Shown in pieces: positions 25,667 to 34,759 of a stretch of DNA of 64,000 nt (its first letter is position 1; each line of letters starts with the position of its first letter). The stretch spans positions 124,001 to 188,000 of the forward strand of contig JBGAFI010000006.1 in NCBI GenBank assembly GCA_044227325.1, read 5' to 3'. The stretch is from PFJX01 sp044227325 (GTDB lineage Bacteria > Pseudomonadota > Gammaproteobacteria > Burkholderiales > Thiobacillaceae). A program made the translations under genes and the position numbers. A model generated the notes under the pieces. It searched no databases and was not told the origin of the DNA. It worked only from the letters and a program-made list of their open reading frames with translations.

Positions 25667-27256
25667 TCATTCCTTTTCCCCCGTCTCTTCCCCCGTGTCC
25701 GGGGCCGGCGGGTTGACCACTTCGAAGATGCCGACATCCGCCGGCACCAGCAGGCTCACGGAAAGCTCGTCGTTGAACCAGGCGACGTCCGCCGGCCGCA
25801 CCGATTGGGGCAGGTGGGCGGTTTCCCGATAGTTTTTCCGCATGACGAGGAAAATACTGTGCCCGGGAGCGACGCCTTGGCTCAAGGTGTTTCCGATCAC
25901 GTAACGGATGCCGCCATGCTGAATGGTGTCGCGGGCGGGATTCAGGCCGAGACGCTCGGCCAGCCCCGGGCCCAGCTTCTTTTTCAAGCCGGCCCAGGCG
26001 GGGTTGTCGGTCATGGGCATGACGTCGAGGGGATGGCCCCAGCGCGGACCCACCGCGTAGCGGACGATGCCCCAATACACGCTGACGTTGGGCACCAGGA
26101 CGACGTCGCCGGGCCGCGCCTGGCCGGCCACGTGCTCCGCCGCCGGCCGATAGGACTCGCGTGGCAGCAGATGCGCTGACCAGGAGAAAGTGGCGAAGCC
26201 CAGCGCGGCGAGAGGGACCAGGGCCAGCGCGCGCGCCCGCGCCGACGCAAGCCCGGCGATCCCCGCCGCGCCGCCGATGACCAGGAACGGCACCAGGTTC
26301 GCGGTGAAGACCGGCGGCTTGAAAATGGGTTTCCCCCCCAGCGCCACCAGCATGGAGGCGAGCAGGGCGCCGCAGACCGTCACCAGCGTCGACGCGCGCG
26401 CCGCGCGGTTGGCCAGGGCGAACACCAGTAGCCCGAAGAAGATCGCGCCGCCCGCCGCCATGGCCGACTCGTTCCCCGCCAGTTTCCATCCGGTGATCAG
26501 CTGGGCGGGCATGGCGACGAGGCCATGCAGGCCGGGTATCGGCAGTGGCTCGGAACCCCGCAGCAACGCGCTCGCCAGGATCGGCAGGGTGAGGAACGCG
26601 GCGCCCGTCTGCATCAGGAGCCAGTGCCTCAGGGTATTGCCCGGGTGCCGCTCGCGGATCACCGCCCATGCGCCCAGAGCAATGAAAGCCACGAAAAAGA
26701 ACTCGATGATGTGCAGGTAGATCAGCGCCGCTTCCAGCAGGAAAGCCGCGGCCAGCCAGGGCTTCCGCCCCGATTCCAGGAAGCGCGCGTTCGCGTGCCA
26801 CATCAGCACGGCCAGTCCGGGCAGCAGCGCATACATGCGCAGATTGCCGGATGCCCAGGCGAAATTCGGCAGCGCGACGAACAGGGCGAATGCCCACCAG
26901 GCGGCCCGCGCGCCGAAGCGCAGGCAGGTCACCCGCGCGATCACCGCCGCGCTGAACAAGGCGGACAGCAGGGAACTCGCCAACACCCAGGTGTCGGTGT
27001 CCGGCGTGACGGAGGTCCAGGCCTTCAACAGCAGGAAGTAGACGGGCGGATGGATGTCGTTGCGCAGCACCTCGCTGAAGAAGGTGGACAGGGGCTGCAA
27101 GCCATGGGTGAAGGCGATGATCTCGTCTTCCCAGAACGACCCTCGGGCGAGCAGGAACAGCAGGGCGGAGACCAGACCGGCGGCCGCGACGGCCGTCAGC
27201 ACGGCTTTTTCCGGCAGGCTTGTCCGGGCGGCGGCGGAAGTCGGAGTGGACGCCAT
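25667..27256 (-). CDS. GT-C type membrane glycosyltransferase
   Basis: A 529-residue membrane protein from ATG 27256; a TTG at 27271 overlapping the GtrA stop would add five residues. It has about eleven hydrophobic segments and a soluble C-terminal domain. SFWEDEIIAFTHG in the first periplasmic loop carries the acidic pair typical of GT-C enzymes (GT39/ArnT-like), and NDIHPPVYFLLLKAW follows. These enzymes take a sugar from undecaprenyl-phosphate on the periplasmic face. The two genes upstream, GtrA and a DPM1-like GT2, make and flip exactly such a donor, so the three form a periplasmic side-sugar module like gtrA-gtrB-gtr(type). Confidence 0.85.
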   Translation of the reverse strand: MASTPTSAAARTSLPEKAVLTAVAAAGLVSALLFLLARGSFWEDEIIAFTHGLQPLSTFFSEVLRNDIHPPVYFLLLKAWTSVTPDTDTWVLASSLLSALFSAAVIARVTCLRFGARAAWWAFALFVALPNFAWASGNLRMYALLPGLAVLMWHANARFLESGRKPWLAAAFLLEAALIYLHIIEFFFVAFIALGAWAVIRERHPGNTLRHWLLMQTGAAFLTLPILASALLRGSEPLPIPGLHGLVAMPAQLITGWKLAGNESAMAAGGAIFFGLLVFALANRAARASTLVTVCGALLASMLVALGGKPIFKPPVFTANLVPFLVIGGAAGIAGLASARARALALVPLAALGFATFSWSAHLLPRESYRPAAEHVAGQARPGDVVLVPNVSVYWGIVRYAVGPRWGHPLDVMPMTDNPAWAGLKKKLGPGLAERLGLNPARDTIQHGGIRYVIGNTLSQGVAPGHSIFLVMRKNYRETAHLPQSVRPADVAWFNDELSVSLLVPADVGIFEVVNPPAPDTGEETGEKE

Positions 27257-27267
27257 GATGAATAGGC

Positions 27268-27648
27268 TCAATGCCGCGCGGAAAGGCCGAACGCGAACCG
27301 CTTGTAGCCGAAAAAGCTGAATACGGCGACCAGGGCGGTGGCGATGACGATGGCGACGAACGGCGTCACCGTCAGGGAAATCAGGCCGGAATAGATGACG
27401 TAGTTGAGCAGCGCGGCGACGATGGCCACGCCGGAATAGCGGATCACCTCGCCCAGGGTCTTGCGGTGCCTCACGGCGAAGGTGACCTGGCGGTTGGCCA
27501 GCCAGGTGAACACCATGGCGGCGAGGATCGCGGGAGGCCGGGCCACCAGCGGCGAAATCCCCAGCCGGATGAGACCCATGGTGATGCCGGCGTCGACCAC
27601 GAAGCCGAGCCCGCCCACCACCAGGAACTTCAGGAAGCGTGGCGACAT
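27268..27648 (-). CDS. GtrA family membrane protein
   Basis: A 126-residue protein with four membrane segments: FLKFLVVGGLGFVVDAGITM, then ARPPAILAAMVFTWLANRQV, VAIVAALLNYVIYSGLISLT and a last helix followed by SFFGYKRFAF. The VDAG, NRQVTF and FFGYKRFAF motifs match the GtrA family, thought to flip undecaprenyl-phosphate-sugar to the periplasm. It overlaps the preceding GT2 stop by one base (TGATG), the classic gtrB-gtrA pairing. Confidence 0.92.
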   Translation of the reverse strand: MSPRFLKFLVVGGLGFVVDAGITMGLIRLGISPLVARPPAILAAMVFTWLANRQVTFAVRHRKTLGEVIRYSGVAIVAALLNYVIYSGLISLTVTPFVAIVIATALVAVFSFFGYKRFAFGLSARH

Positions 27649-28631
27649 CAGCGTTCCCGCGGGCGCAACTGGGGCATGCCCAGGTAGACCAGCCGCTTGT
27701 GCTCGAGGCGCCCGCGCGCCACGCTGTCCAGCACCAGCCCGCCGCCCAGGGAGACGCCGGCCAGCAGCATCATGCCCGTGGCCAGGATGGCGGTGGGGAA
27801 GCGCGGAACCAGGCCGGTTTCCAGGTAGGTCATCAGGAGCGGCACGCTGATTACCAGGGAGGTCGCGCCGAGGATGACGGCGATGCTGCCGAAGAACCAG
27901 ACCGGCCGGATTTCCTTGTACAGCAGCAGGAAGGTGGTGAGGATGCGGAACGCGTCCCGGAAGGTGCGCAGCTTGCTGGCGGAGCCTTCCTGACGGGCGC
28001 CGTATTGGGTGGGGATTTCGGCGATGGGCATGCGCAGCTGGCTGGCATGGACGGACATTTCCGTCTCGATCTCGAAGCCGGAGGAAATTGCCGGGAAACT
28101 CTTGACGAAGCGGCGCGAGAAAATCCGGTAGCCGGAGAAAATGTCCGTGAACAGGGGGCCGAACAGGCTGCGGTAGATGCCGTTGAATACGCGGTTGCCG
28201 AGGCCGTGTCCCGCCCGGTGCGCGTTTTCGAACACGTTCTCCCGCGTGCCCACCACCATGTCCAGGTGCTGTTCCAGCAGCAGGTTCACCATCTCGGCCG
28301 CCTTGGACGCGTCATACGTGCCATCCCCGTCGGCCATGACGTAGAGGTCCGCGTCGATGTCGGCGAACATGCGGCGCACCACGTTGCCCTTCCCCGGCCA
28401 GGGCTCCGAACGCACGATCGCCCCCGCCTTGCGGGCTTCCTCGGCGGTGTTGTCGGTGGAGCGATTGTCGTAGACGAAGATGAGGGCGTCCGGGAGCGCG
28501 CGGCGGAAGCTTTCCACCACCTGGGCGATGGAGAGTCCCTCGTTGTAGCAGGGGATGAGGACGGCCACGCTCATGCCTTGTATGTTGGCGGAGGACTCGA
28601 TGCTGCCTGTCTGCTGGCTTGGGTTGTTCAT
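27648..28631 (-). CDS. DPM1/GtrB-like polyprenyl-phosphate glycosyltransferase
   Basis: A 327-residue GT2 enzyme. SVAVLIPCYNEGLSIAQVVE, ALIFVYDNRSTDNTAEEARK, DLYVMADGDGTYDASKAAEM (DXD) and GSASKLRTFRDAFRILTTFL are the hallmarks of dolichol/undecaprenyl-phosphate sugar synthases. Two C-terminal hydrophobic segments anchor it to the membrane. It should load a single sugar onto undecaprenyl phosphate for the GtrA and GT-C partners encoded directly downstream. The 200-base gap upstream is the first sizeable break after xrtA-GT4-asnB. Confidence 0.9.
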   Translation of the reverse strand: MNNPSQQTGSIESSANIQGMSVAVLIPCYNEGLSIAQVVESFRRALPDALIFVYDNRSTDNTAEEARKAGAIVRSEPWPGKGNVVRRMFADIDADLYVMADGDGTYDASKAAEMVNLLLEQHLDMVVGTRENVFENAHRAGHGLGNRVFNGIYRSLFGPLFTDIFSGYRIFSRRFVKSFPAISSGFEIETEMSVHASQLRMPIAEIPTQYGARQEGSASKLRTFRDAFRILTTFLLLYKEIRPVWFFGSIAVILGATSLVISVPLLMTYLETGLVPRFPTAILATGMMLLAGVSLGGGLVLDSVARGRLEHKRLVYLGMPQLRPRER

Positions 28632-28833
28632 GGCGATGTCTCGGAGTGATCAGGGCCAGGCCGGCGTCGCGCGGGTCGCGCGGAGCGAGCCCGGGCCGGC
28701 GGATTGGCCGTGGATTGTAGGTGAGCGGGAAGAGCGCGCCGCATATTATCGGCCATGCCAACAGGCCCGCCATGGACCAGGCATGTCCCATCGTGTGGTT
28801 CCTGAACGCCGCGAACCACGGGCCACCCATGCT

Positions 28834-30726
28834 TCACACCTGGTTCTGCCTCAGGAACGCCTCGAACATGAGCAATGACCATAGCGCGGGGTTGTGGTCC
28901 CGCATTCCCGAAAAATGCTCTTCCGCCATCCGCTTCAATTCAACCAGGTTGAACAGGCCGGTGTCGGCAAGAAGCTGCGAATCGAGGGACTCCTGCAGAC
29001 GGGCTTTCAGCGGCCCCCGGAACCATTCGGCGAGGGGGATGGAGAAGCCCATCTTGCGCCGGTACATGATGTCGTGGGGCAGGTAGGGTTCCAGGGCCTT
29101 CTTCAGCATGTACTTGCCTTCCGCGCCCTGGATTTTCAGGGAGGAAGGCAGGCCGGAAATCCATTCCACCAGCTTGTGGTCCAGGAAGGGCACGCGCACT
29201 TCCAGGGCGTGGGCCATGCTGGCCCGGTCCACCTTGGTGAGGATGTCGCCGACCAGATAGGTCTTCATGTCCAGGTACTGCACCTGGCCGAATACGTCCC
29301 GGCTGGGGTTGTCGCGGTCGTGCCGGCGCAGCACCTCGACGGCGTTGTAGCCATTGAGGCGTTTCTTGAAGGCGTCGCTGAACATGCGCTGGCGCAGCGC
29401 GTCGCTGCACACGGAAACGCCATGGAAATAGCCGGCGACACTGTCGCGTCCCAGCGCTTCGAAGGTGGTCTTGGCGCGGAATACCTTGGGCGCCCAGTCG
29501 GCCTTGGGATAGAGGCGTCCGAGCGCGCCGAACAGGGGCATGCGCAAGCCGTCGGGAACCGCCCGGCGCATCTTTTCCTCGATGCCGTGCCAGCGGTAGC
29601 GGCGATAGCCGATGAAGTTTTCGTCGCCGCCGTCGCCGGACAGGGCCACGGTGACGTCCTTCCGCGCCAGCTCGCACACCCGGTAGGTGGGCATGGCCGA
29701 GGAGTCGGCGTAGGGCTCGTCGTACAAGCGCGCGAGTTCGTTCACCAGGCTGATGTCGTCCGATTCGACGGTGTGCACGTGATGGTCGGTGCCATAGCGG
29801 ACGGCGACCTGGCGCGCGTATTCCGCCTCGTTGTATTTGGGGTCGCTGAAGGCGATGGCGCAGGTTTTCACCGGCTGGTCGGCCAATCCGGCCATCATGG
29901 CGACGACGGCGGAGGAGTCCACGCCGCCGGACAGGAAGGCGCCCAAGGGGACTTCGGCCACCATGCGGATGTTCACCGCTTCGCGGAAGCGCTCGATGAA
30001 CTCGGCGTTGGCCTCTTCCAGCGACATGGCGGGCAGGGGCGCGAAGGGAACATCCCAATACCGCTCGGGTTGCGGGACCGGTTTGCCGCGGCGGATCAGG
30101 ATGCGGTAGCCCGGCGGCAGCTTGTGGGCGGACTTATAGATGGTCCGGGGTTCCGGCACGTAGCCGTAACCGAAATAGTCCTCCACCGCTTCGTCGTCGA
30201 TGTCCCGGCGGAAGCCGGGCCAGGCGGTGAGGGTTTTCAATTCCGAGCCGAACACCAGGAATCCATCGTCGGTGACCGCGTAGTGCAAAGGCTTGACGCC
30301 CAGACGATCGCGCGCGATGAAGAAGACCTGCTGCCGCCTGTCCCACAAGGCGAAGGCGAACATGCCGCGGAAGTGGTGCACGCAGTCCACGCCCCATTGT
30401 TCCCAGGCGTGGACGATGGTCTCGGTATCCGAGCGTGTCTTGAAGGTATGCCCCAGCGCGGTCAGTTCCGGGATGAGATCCACGAAGTTGTAGATTTCCC
30501 CGTTGAACACGACGGCCACGGTGCCGTCCTCGTTGAACATGGGTTGCTGGCCGGCGGCGATGTCGATGATGGACAGCCGCCGGTGGCCGAAGCCCAGGCC
30601 CGGCTCCAGGTAAAGGCCGGATTCGTCCGGGCCGCGATGCCATTGCATGTCGTTGATGCGCTGCAAGATATCGCGGTCTATGGGGCGCTGTTCGCGCAGA
30701 TCGAAGATGCCGGTGATTCCGCACAT
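28834..30726 (-). CDS. asnB: XrtA-associated amidotransferase (asparagine synthase-like)
   Basis: I placed the start at ATG 30726 so that the nucleophile Cys is residue 2 (MCGITGIFDLREQRPIDRDI), as in all class II glutamine amidotransferases. At 630 residues it has an N-terminal Ntn glutaminase domain (HRGPDESGLY, GHRRLSIID, FNGEIYNF) and a C-terminal synthetase domain with the ATP pyrophosphatase loop FLSGGVDSSAVVAMMAG. The gene order xrtA, TIGR03088-type glycosyltransferase, this gene is the standard exosortase A cassette, where the family is annotated as an exosortase A system amidotransferase. Amidation of a glycan or sugar-nucleotide rather than free asparagine synthesis is therefore likely but unproved. 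Confidence 0.92.
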   Translation of the reverse strand: MCGITGIFDLREQRPIDRDILQRINDMQWHRGPDESGLYLEPGLGFGHRRLSIIDIAAGQQPMFNEDGTVAVVFNGEIYNFVDLIPELTALGHTFKTRSDTETIVHAWEQWGVDCVHHFRGMFAFALWDRRQQVFFIARDRLGVKPLHYAVTDDGFLVFGSELKTLTAWPGFRRDIDDEAVEDYFGYGYVPEPRTIYKSAHKLPPGYRILIRRGKPVPQPERYWDVPFAPLPAMSLEEANAEFIERFREAVNIRMVAEVPLGAFLSGGVDSSAVVAMMAGLADQPVKTCAIAFSDPKYNEAEYARQVAVRYGTDHHVHTVESDDISLVNELARLYDEPYADSSAMPTYRVCELARKDVTVALSGDGGDENFIGYRRYRWHGIEEKMRRAVPDGLRMPLFGALGRLYPKADWAPKVFRAKTTFEALGRDSVAGYFHGVSVCSDALRQRMFSDAFKKRLNGYNAVEVLRRHDRDNPSRDVFGQVQYLDMKTYLVGDILTKVDRASMAHALEVRVPFLDHKLVEWISGLPSSLKIQGAEGKYMLKKALEPYLPHDIMYRRKMGFSIPLAEWFRGPLKARLQESLDSQLLADTGLFNLVELKRMAEEHFSGMRDHNPALWSLLMFEAFLRQNQV

Positions 30727-30742
30727 GTTTGTTTTCAAGCCG

Positions 30743-31891
30743 TCAGGGCTTGCCTCGTGTTAGCAATTTTTCATAAACCGCCTGATAGGCGGCGGCCATT
30801 CCCTGCCAGGAAAAGCGCTGTTCGATGCGGGCGCGCGCCTTGGCGCCCTGTTCGCCGCGCTTGGCCGGGGAGGCCGCGTATTCCGCAAGCAGTCGCGTCA
30901 GTTCTTCCACGTCGCCGGGCGTGAACATCTTTCCCGTTTCATCCTCGCTCACCAGTTCCGGCGTGCCGCCGACCCGGGTGGCGATGACGGGCAGACCCGT
31001 GGACATGGCTTCCAGGATCGTGTTGGAGATGCCCTCCCCCAGGGAGGGGAGCACAAAGACATCGAAACTTCTGAGCCAGTCCGCCGTGTCGCTGCGGTCT
31101 CCGGGCAGATAAGCCCGATCCGTCAGGCCGGCGGCATCGATGAGCGCCTGGCACTCCGCGCGCGTGGGGCCGTCGCCGACGATGATCAGCCTCAGCCCGG
31201 AGAGACGATCGGACTGTTCGCAGGCGCGTATGAAGGCGCGCACCAGGGTCGGGTAATCCTTCACCTTGGCCATGCGGCCGACGCTACCCACGACGCAGGT
31301 GGCGCCGTCGAAGAAGCCCGCGGGTGTCGCGGCGGCATGCGGACAGCGGCCGGGGTGGAATTTCTCGCTGTCCACGCCGTTGTAGATCTGGCTCAGCCGG
31401 TCGGCTGGCACGCCGATGGTTTCCCGCAACCAGCGCTCCAGGTCGCGGCTCACGGCGATGTAGTGGTGCGTGGTAAGCCGGGTCAGGCGCCGCAGCAGGT
31501 TGTACTTCCAGTTCGTGCCGTCGATGTCGTACATGTCGCGGCCGTGCTCGCCATGCACGCGGCCGCCGATGCGCCGGGCGGCGCCGACGAACTGGGCTTC
31601 CATGGCATTGAGATTGCGGGTGTGCAGGATGGCCGGACGAAGCTCGCCGAGCAGACGATGCAGGCGGCGCATCCAGCTGTAATCGTGGCCTGGGCGCTTG
31701 CCGAGATCGTGGAAATCCACTTGTTGGCGGGTGATGCGCTTGCGGAAATCGCTGTAGCCGGTCTGGGAAATCACCACATGCCGGAACCGGTCCGGCGGGA
31801 GATGGTTGAGCAGGTTGACCATGCCGTTTTCCATGCCGCCAGTGCCGAAGTGATAGACCACGTGGGCGATGAGGGGGCGCGAGTCGCTCAC
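30743..31891 (-). CDS. Exosortase A-associated GT4 glycosyltransferase
   Basis: The true start is GTG 31891, overlapping the xrtA stop as GTGA, which gives 382 residues; the frame remains open further upstream inside xrtA. PLIAHVVYHFGTGGMENGMV is the signature opening of the sugar transferase family tied to EpsH1/XrtA (TIGR03088-type). Also present are VHGEHGRDMYDIDG, VGSVGRMAKVKDYPTLVRAF and the EX7E segment SLGEGISNTILEAMSTGLPV. It should act in the cytoplasm on the lipid-linked glycan. Translational coupling to xrtA fixes its relationship to the sorting system. Confidence 0.92.
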   Translation of the reverse strand: MSDSRPLIAHVVYHFGTGGMENGMVNLLNHLPPDRFRHVVISQTGYSDFRKRITRQQVDFHDLGKRPGHDYSWMRRLHRLLGELRPAILHTRNLNAMEAQFVGAARRIGGRVHGEHGRDMYDIDGTNWKYNLLRRLTRLTTHHYIAVSRDLERWLRETIGVPADRLSQIYNGVDSEKFHPGRCPHAAATPAGFFDGATCVVGSVGRMAKVKDYPTLVRAFIRACEQSDRLSGLRLIIVGDGPTRAECQALIDAAGLTDRAYLPGDRSDTADWLRSFDVFVLPSLGEGISNTILEAMSTGLPVIATRVGGTPELVSEDETGKMFTPGDVEELTRLLAEYAASPAKRGEQGAKARARIEQRFSWQGMAAAYQAVYEKLLTRGKP

Positions 31892-33459
31892 GGCGCCGCC
31901 GCATCCAGGCGCTGGTTGATGGTCGGACGCATGTCCGCTAGGAAACGGGCAAGGATGGCCTCGGCTTCCTCGGGCTTTTCGAGATAAGGCGCGGCCACGA
32001 CGATGGCCGTGCCGCTGTCGTCCATGCCCAACAGTTTGTTCCAGGCCAGCTCGAGCTTGTCCCGCACCACGCTGACACTGTCGTGTCCATCCAGCCTGTT
32101 CCATTGGATGGCGACCAGATCCTGGTTGGACAGCGTGGATTTCAGCAGGGCGTACCTGACTGGAAAGGCTTGTCCGCTGGCCTGGATCGTTTTGATCGTC
32201 TCCGTGGGCTTGCGCCAATCCGGGTGTTTCTCCCTGACGAACAGATTCTTGGCATTGATGAGTTCCGAGCCTTGCCGCTGGGTGCCGTACCAGCCCAGGA
32301 ACACCATGACCTTGTCGCCGTCTTTCGAGAAGTAGCGCAGGCGTTGGTCGTCCATGCCGTGCCACTCGGGTGTCCAGGTCGTGAAGGTTTGTTCGCTCTC
32401 CACCCAGCCGTGCGCAGCGGCTATGCCGGCGAGGGGAGAGGGCGCCGGCTGTACCCGGTCGAGGAATCTTTCATAGGCGGTGAAGGCCGCGATGATCGCG
32501 ACCAGGCCGCCCGCCACCAGATAGTAAGCCCGCCTTGGGGCGCGGGTCGCGACGGGGGGCGCCGCGGCGACGGCTTCCTCCTTGCCGTCCTCCCGCCAGA
32601 TGTTGCCCACCCAGAACATCGCCAGCATGACGATGCCGAACCACACCCAGCCATAGATGAAATGGTCCACGCCCAGGGCCATGGTCATGTCCGAGTAATG
32701 GGCGATCAGCACGATCATGGTGGCGCGGAACCCGTTCGCCACGATGGGAACGATGAACGCGGCGACGGTAAACGCCACCCGTTTCCACCAGGTTCTGTAG
32801 GTGAGATAGGCGTACAGCAGGCCAAGAACGACGGAGGAGAGGAAATAGCGGATGCCGGAGCAACCGGTGACGACGTTCCAGTCTCCACTCGGGAGCGAGA
32901 AGAAAACCCCGTCGCGGTAGATGGGGATGCCGATGCTCCGCACCATGAATACGGTGAAATCCGCGGTGAAGTTCACCATGGGCATGACCATGAACTCGCC
33001 CACGGGCACCATCATGAGCAGGAATGCGAGGGGAAACAGCAGCCGCATGGAAACGCGCCACCCCAGCAAAGCCCATACGGCGGTGATGAGCAGCCCCACG
33101 AAGGCATATTGCTCGATCACCTGCGCGCTTGCCGCGCTCCCGAACAACCATGCGGCAGCCAGGGGGAAAGCCACGAATAGCGCCCTGGCATCCGGCGCGG
33201 GGGCAAGCGATGCGAGTTCGTGCCGTTTTCGCCAGATCAGCCAAAGCGTGATCGGCAGAACCACATAGCCGTGGGCATAGGTGTCCGAACTGCTGTCCCA
33301 TATGCCGATCATGTCTCGCAGGGTGCCGAACAGCATCGCCATGATGGCGGCGCATGTGGCGAGAACGAGGGCCAGGGCCTCCGGCCAGACCCGGTTCACG
33401 GGAAGGGGGACGGACGCGGCACCGGTTTCGTCATTCGTTTTCCTGCGCGCCGTGTTCAT
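31888..33459 (-). CDS. xrtA: Exosortase A with C-terminal EpsI domain
   Basis: It starts at ATG 33459 (MNTARRKTNDE) with AGGG upstream; 523 residues. The N-terminal half has about eight membrane segments and the transpeptidase-like residues: Cys200 in VVTGCSGIRYF, Arg245 in VANGFRATMIV and His266 in LGVDHFIYG. The soluble C-terminal half (about residues 320-523; GWVESEQTFTTWTPEW, VFLGWYGTQRQGSELINAKN) is an EpsI/DUF3485 domain. XrtA recognises PEP-CTERM tails at the inner membrane and is thought to cleave and attach the protein to a glycan or lipid. It heads the minus-strand series. No PEP-CTERM substrate occurs in this window. Confidence 0.95.
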   Translation of the reverse strand: MNTARRKTNDETGAASVPLPVNRVWPEALALVLATCAAIMAMLFGTLRDMIGIWDSSSDTYAHGYVVLPITLWLIWRKRHELASLAPAPDARALFVAFPLAAAWLFGSAASAQVIEQYAFVGLLITAVWALLGWRVSMRLLFPLAFLLMMVPVGEFMVMPMVNFTADFTVFMVRSIGIPIYRDGVFFSLPSGDWNVVTGCSGIRYFLSSVVLGLLYAYLTYRTWWKRVAFTVAAFIVPIVANGFRATMIVLIAHYSDMTMALGVDHFIYGWVWFGIVMLAMFWVGNIWREDGKEEAVAAAPPVATRAPRRAYYLVAGGLVAIIAAFTAYERFLDRVQPAPSPLAGIAAAHGWVESEQTFTTWTPEWHGMDDQRLRYFSKDGDKVMVFLGWYGTQRQGSELINAKNLFVREKHPDWRKPTETIKTIQASGQAFPVRYALLKSTLSNQDLVAIQWNRLDGHDSVSVVRDKLELAWNKLLGMDDSGTAIVVAAPYLEKPEEAEAILARFLADMRPTINQRLDAAAP

Positions 33460-33915
33460 GTCTCGACCCTGAAGGCAATAATGGAGCGTGAGCGGGTTAG
33501 CATGGGATAAACGCATGAGCGTGCGAGGCACGCGCACTGGGTTGAATCGGCATATCCCATCATCTCGTCAAAATCGTGGTGGCAACCTGCATCACATCGG
33601 CAAGACGGCGAAAAAATTCAATGCACTTTCACCAAGAAGGGCATGGCCCGCGAAACGGTACGCATCGTGCTCGACAGGTCCGATCAGCCGAATCGTCGAT
33701 GTATAACGCCAGCGCGACGAAGGAAACGGAATCCGCTTGAATCCGTTTCCTTCGTCGCGAAAAACGCCGTCGCCAGTCCTTCGGCAAGGGCGCCGTGTTC
33801 CATGCCAAGCCCCGTGAATCGGGCTTCCAGGCGCGTCTTGAGCTTATCACACATGATTTGACACAACGTCGAGCGCCGGTGGCCGTCCCTTGGGCGATTG
33901 CGAACCTGGCCGTGT
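33460..33915. other. Intergenic region upstream of xrtA
   Basis: About 455 bases between the xth stop and the xrtA start, both minus strand. It contains the long hairpin reported at 33713-33759 but no supported gene; short frames are low-complexity. The xrtA promoter should be between the hairpin and 33460. A TTGACG hexamer is present on the minus strand but lacks a properly spaced -10, so no promoter is called. Confidence 0.5.
33713..33759. terminator. Perfect 18-bp stem-loop between xth and xrtA
   Basis: Positions 33713-33730 are the exact reverse complement of 33742-33759, with an 11-base loop (33731-33741). The stem mixes GC-rich ends (CGCGACGAAGG) and an AT-containing middle. It lies about 160 bases after the xth stop and 250 bases before xrtA. 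It would isolate the polysaccharide series from the upstream gene, but no T-run follows on the minus strand, so a dispersed palindrome is an equal possibility. Confidence 0.5.
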
Positions 33916-34680
33916 TCATTCCAGGGTGGCGATCACCGGCGTGTGATCCGAGGGCCGCTCGAGTTTGCGCGGCGCCTTGTCGATGACGCAGGCGGAACAG
34001 CGGGCGGCCAGCGCCTGTGACAGCAGGATGTGGTCGATGCGCAGGCCCAGGTCGCGGCGGAAGCCGCCCTGGCGGTAATCCCACCAGCTATAGCTTTTCT
34101 CCGGCTGGGGAAACAGCCGGAAGGCGTCCTTCAGCCCCAGCGCTTCGAGCGCCCGGAAGCGTTCCCGCTCCGGCTCGGATACCAGCACGTTGCCCACCCA
34201 GGCGGCCGGGTCGTGCACATCCGCGTCGGCGGGGGCGATGTTGTAATCCCCCAGCAGGGCCAGGCTCGGATGGCGTTCCAGTTCGCCCTTCAGCCAGGCG
34301 ATGAGCGCGTCCAGCCAGCGCAGCTTGTACGGGTACTTGTCCGAATCCAGGCTCTGGCCGTTGGGGATGTAGACGCAGACGATGCGCGCGCCTTCCACGG
34401 TCGCGGCCAGCACCCGTTTCTGTTCGTCCTCGAAACCGGGAATGCCCGCCTGAACATCCTCCAGCGGCGCGCGGCTGACGATGGCGACGCCGTTGTAGGT
34501 CTTCTGGCCGGAGAAGGCGACCTGGTAGCCGGCCGCCTCGATCTCCGCGCGGGGGAACTTCGCGTCCTCCTGTTTGGTTTCCTGCAGGCAGACCACGTCC
34601 GGCTGGGCGACGGGCAGCCAGTCGAGCAGATGGGGCAGGCGGACCTTGAGGGAGTTGACGTTCCAGGTGGCGATTTTCAT
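33916..34680 (-). CDS. xth: Exodeoxyribonuclease III (AP endonuclease)
   Basis: A 254-residue EEP-fold nuclease from ATG 34680 (MKIATWNVNSLKVRLPHLLD). Active-site motifs are in order: CLQETKQED (catalytic Glu), VYIPNGQSLDSDKY, LLGDYNIAPADADVHD (Asp and Asn), LRIDHILLS and PSDHTPVIATLE (terminal Asp-His pair). It cleaves 5' of abasic sites and removes 3' blocks in base excision repair. It is divergent from aroB with an 80-base shared promoter region. Confidence 0.94.
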   Translation of the reverse strand: MKIATWNVNSLKVRLPHLLDWLPVAQPDVVCLQETKQEDAKFPRAEIEAAGYQVAFSGQKTYNGVAIVSRAPLEDVQAGIPGFEDEQKRVLAATVEGARIVCVYIPNGQSLDSDKYPYKLRWLDALIAWLKGELERHPSLALLGDYNIAPADADVHDPAAWVGNVLVSEPERERFRALEALGLKDAFRLFPQPEKSYSWWDYRQGGFRRDLGLRIDHILLSQALAARCSACVIDKAPRKLERPSDHTPVIATLE

Positions 34681-34759
34681 GACGGGCGGTCCAAACGTGT
34701 TACGGGAGGGTGGCCGGATTATCATTGCCTCTTCATTGCCGCAACAACTCAAGAGTTCC

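Noticed and set aside
28741..28755. Sigma-54-like TGGC-N8-TGC on the minus strand upstream of the GT2/GtrA module
   Set aside because: The GG/GC spacing is right, but most other consensus positions fail, and such matches are frequent in GC-rich DNA.
4141..33459. Search for PEP-CTERM sorting tails among the locus proteins
   Set aside because: No C-terminus with the Pro-Glu-Pro, hydrophobic, basic layout was found; substrates must be elsewhere.
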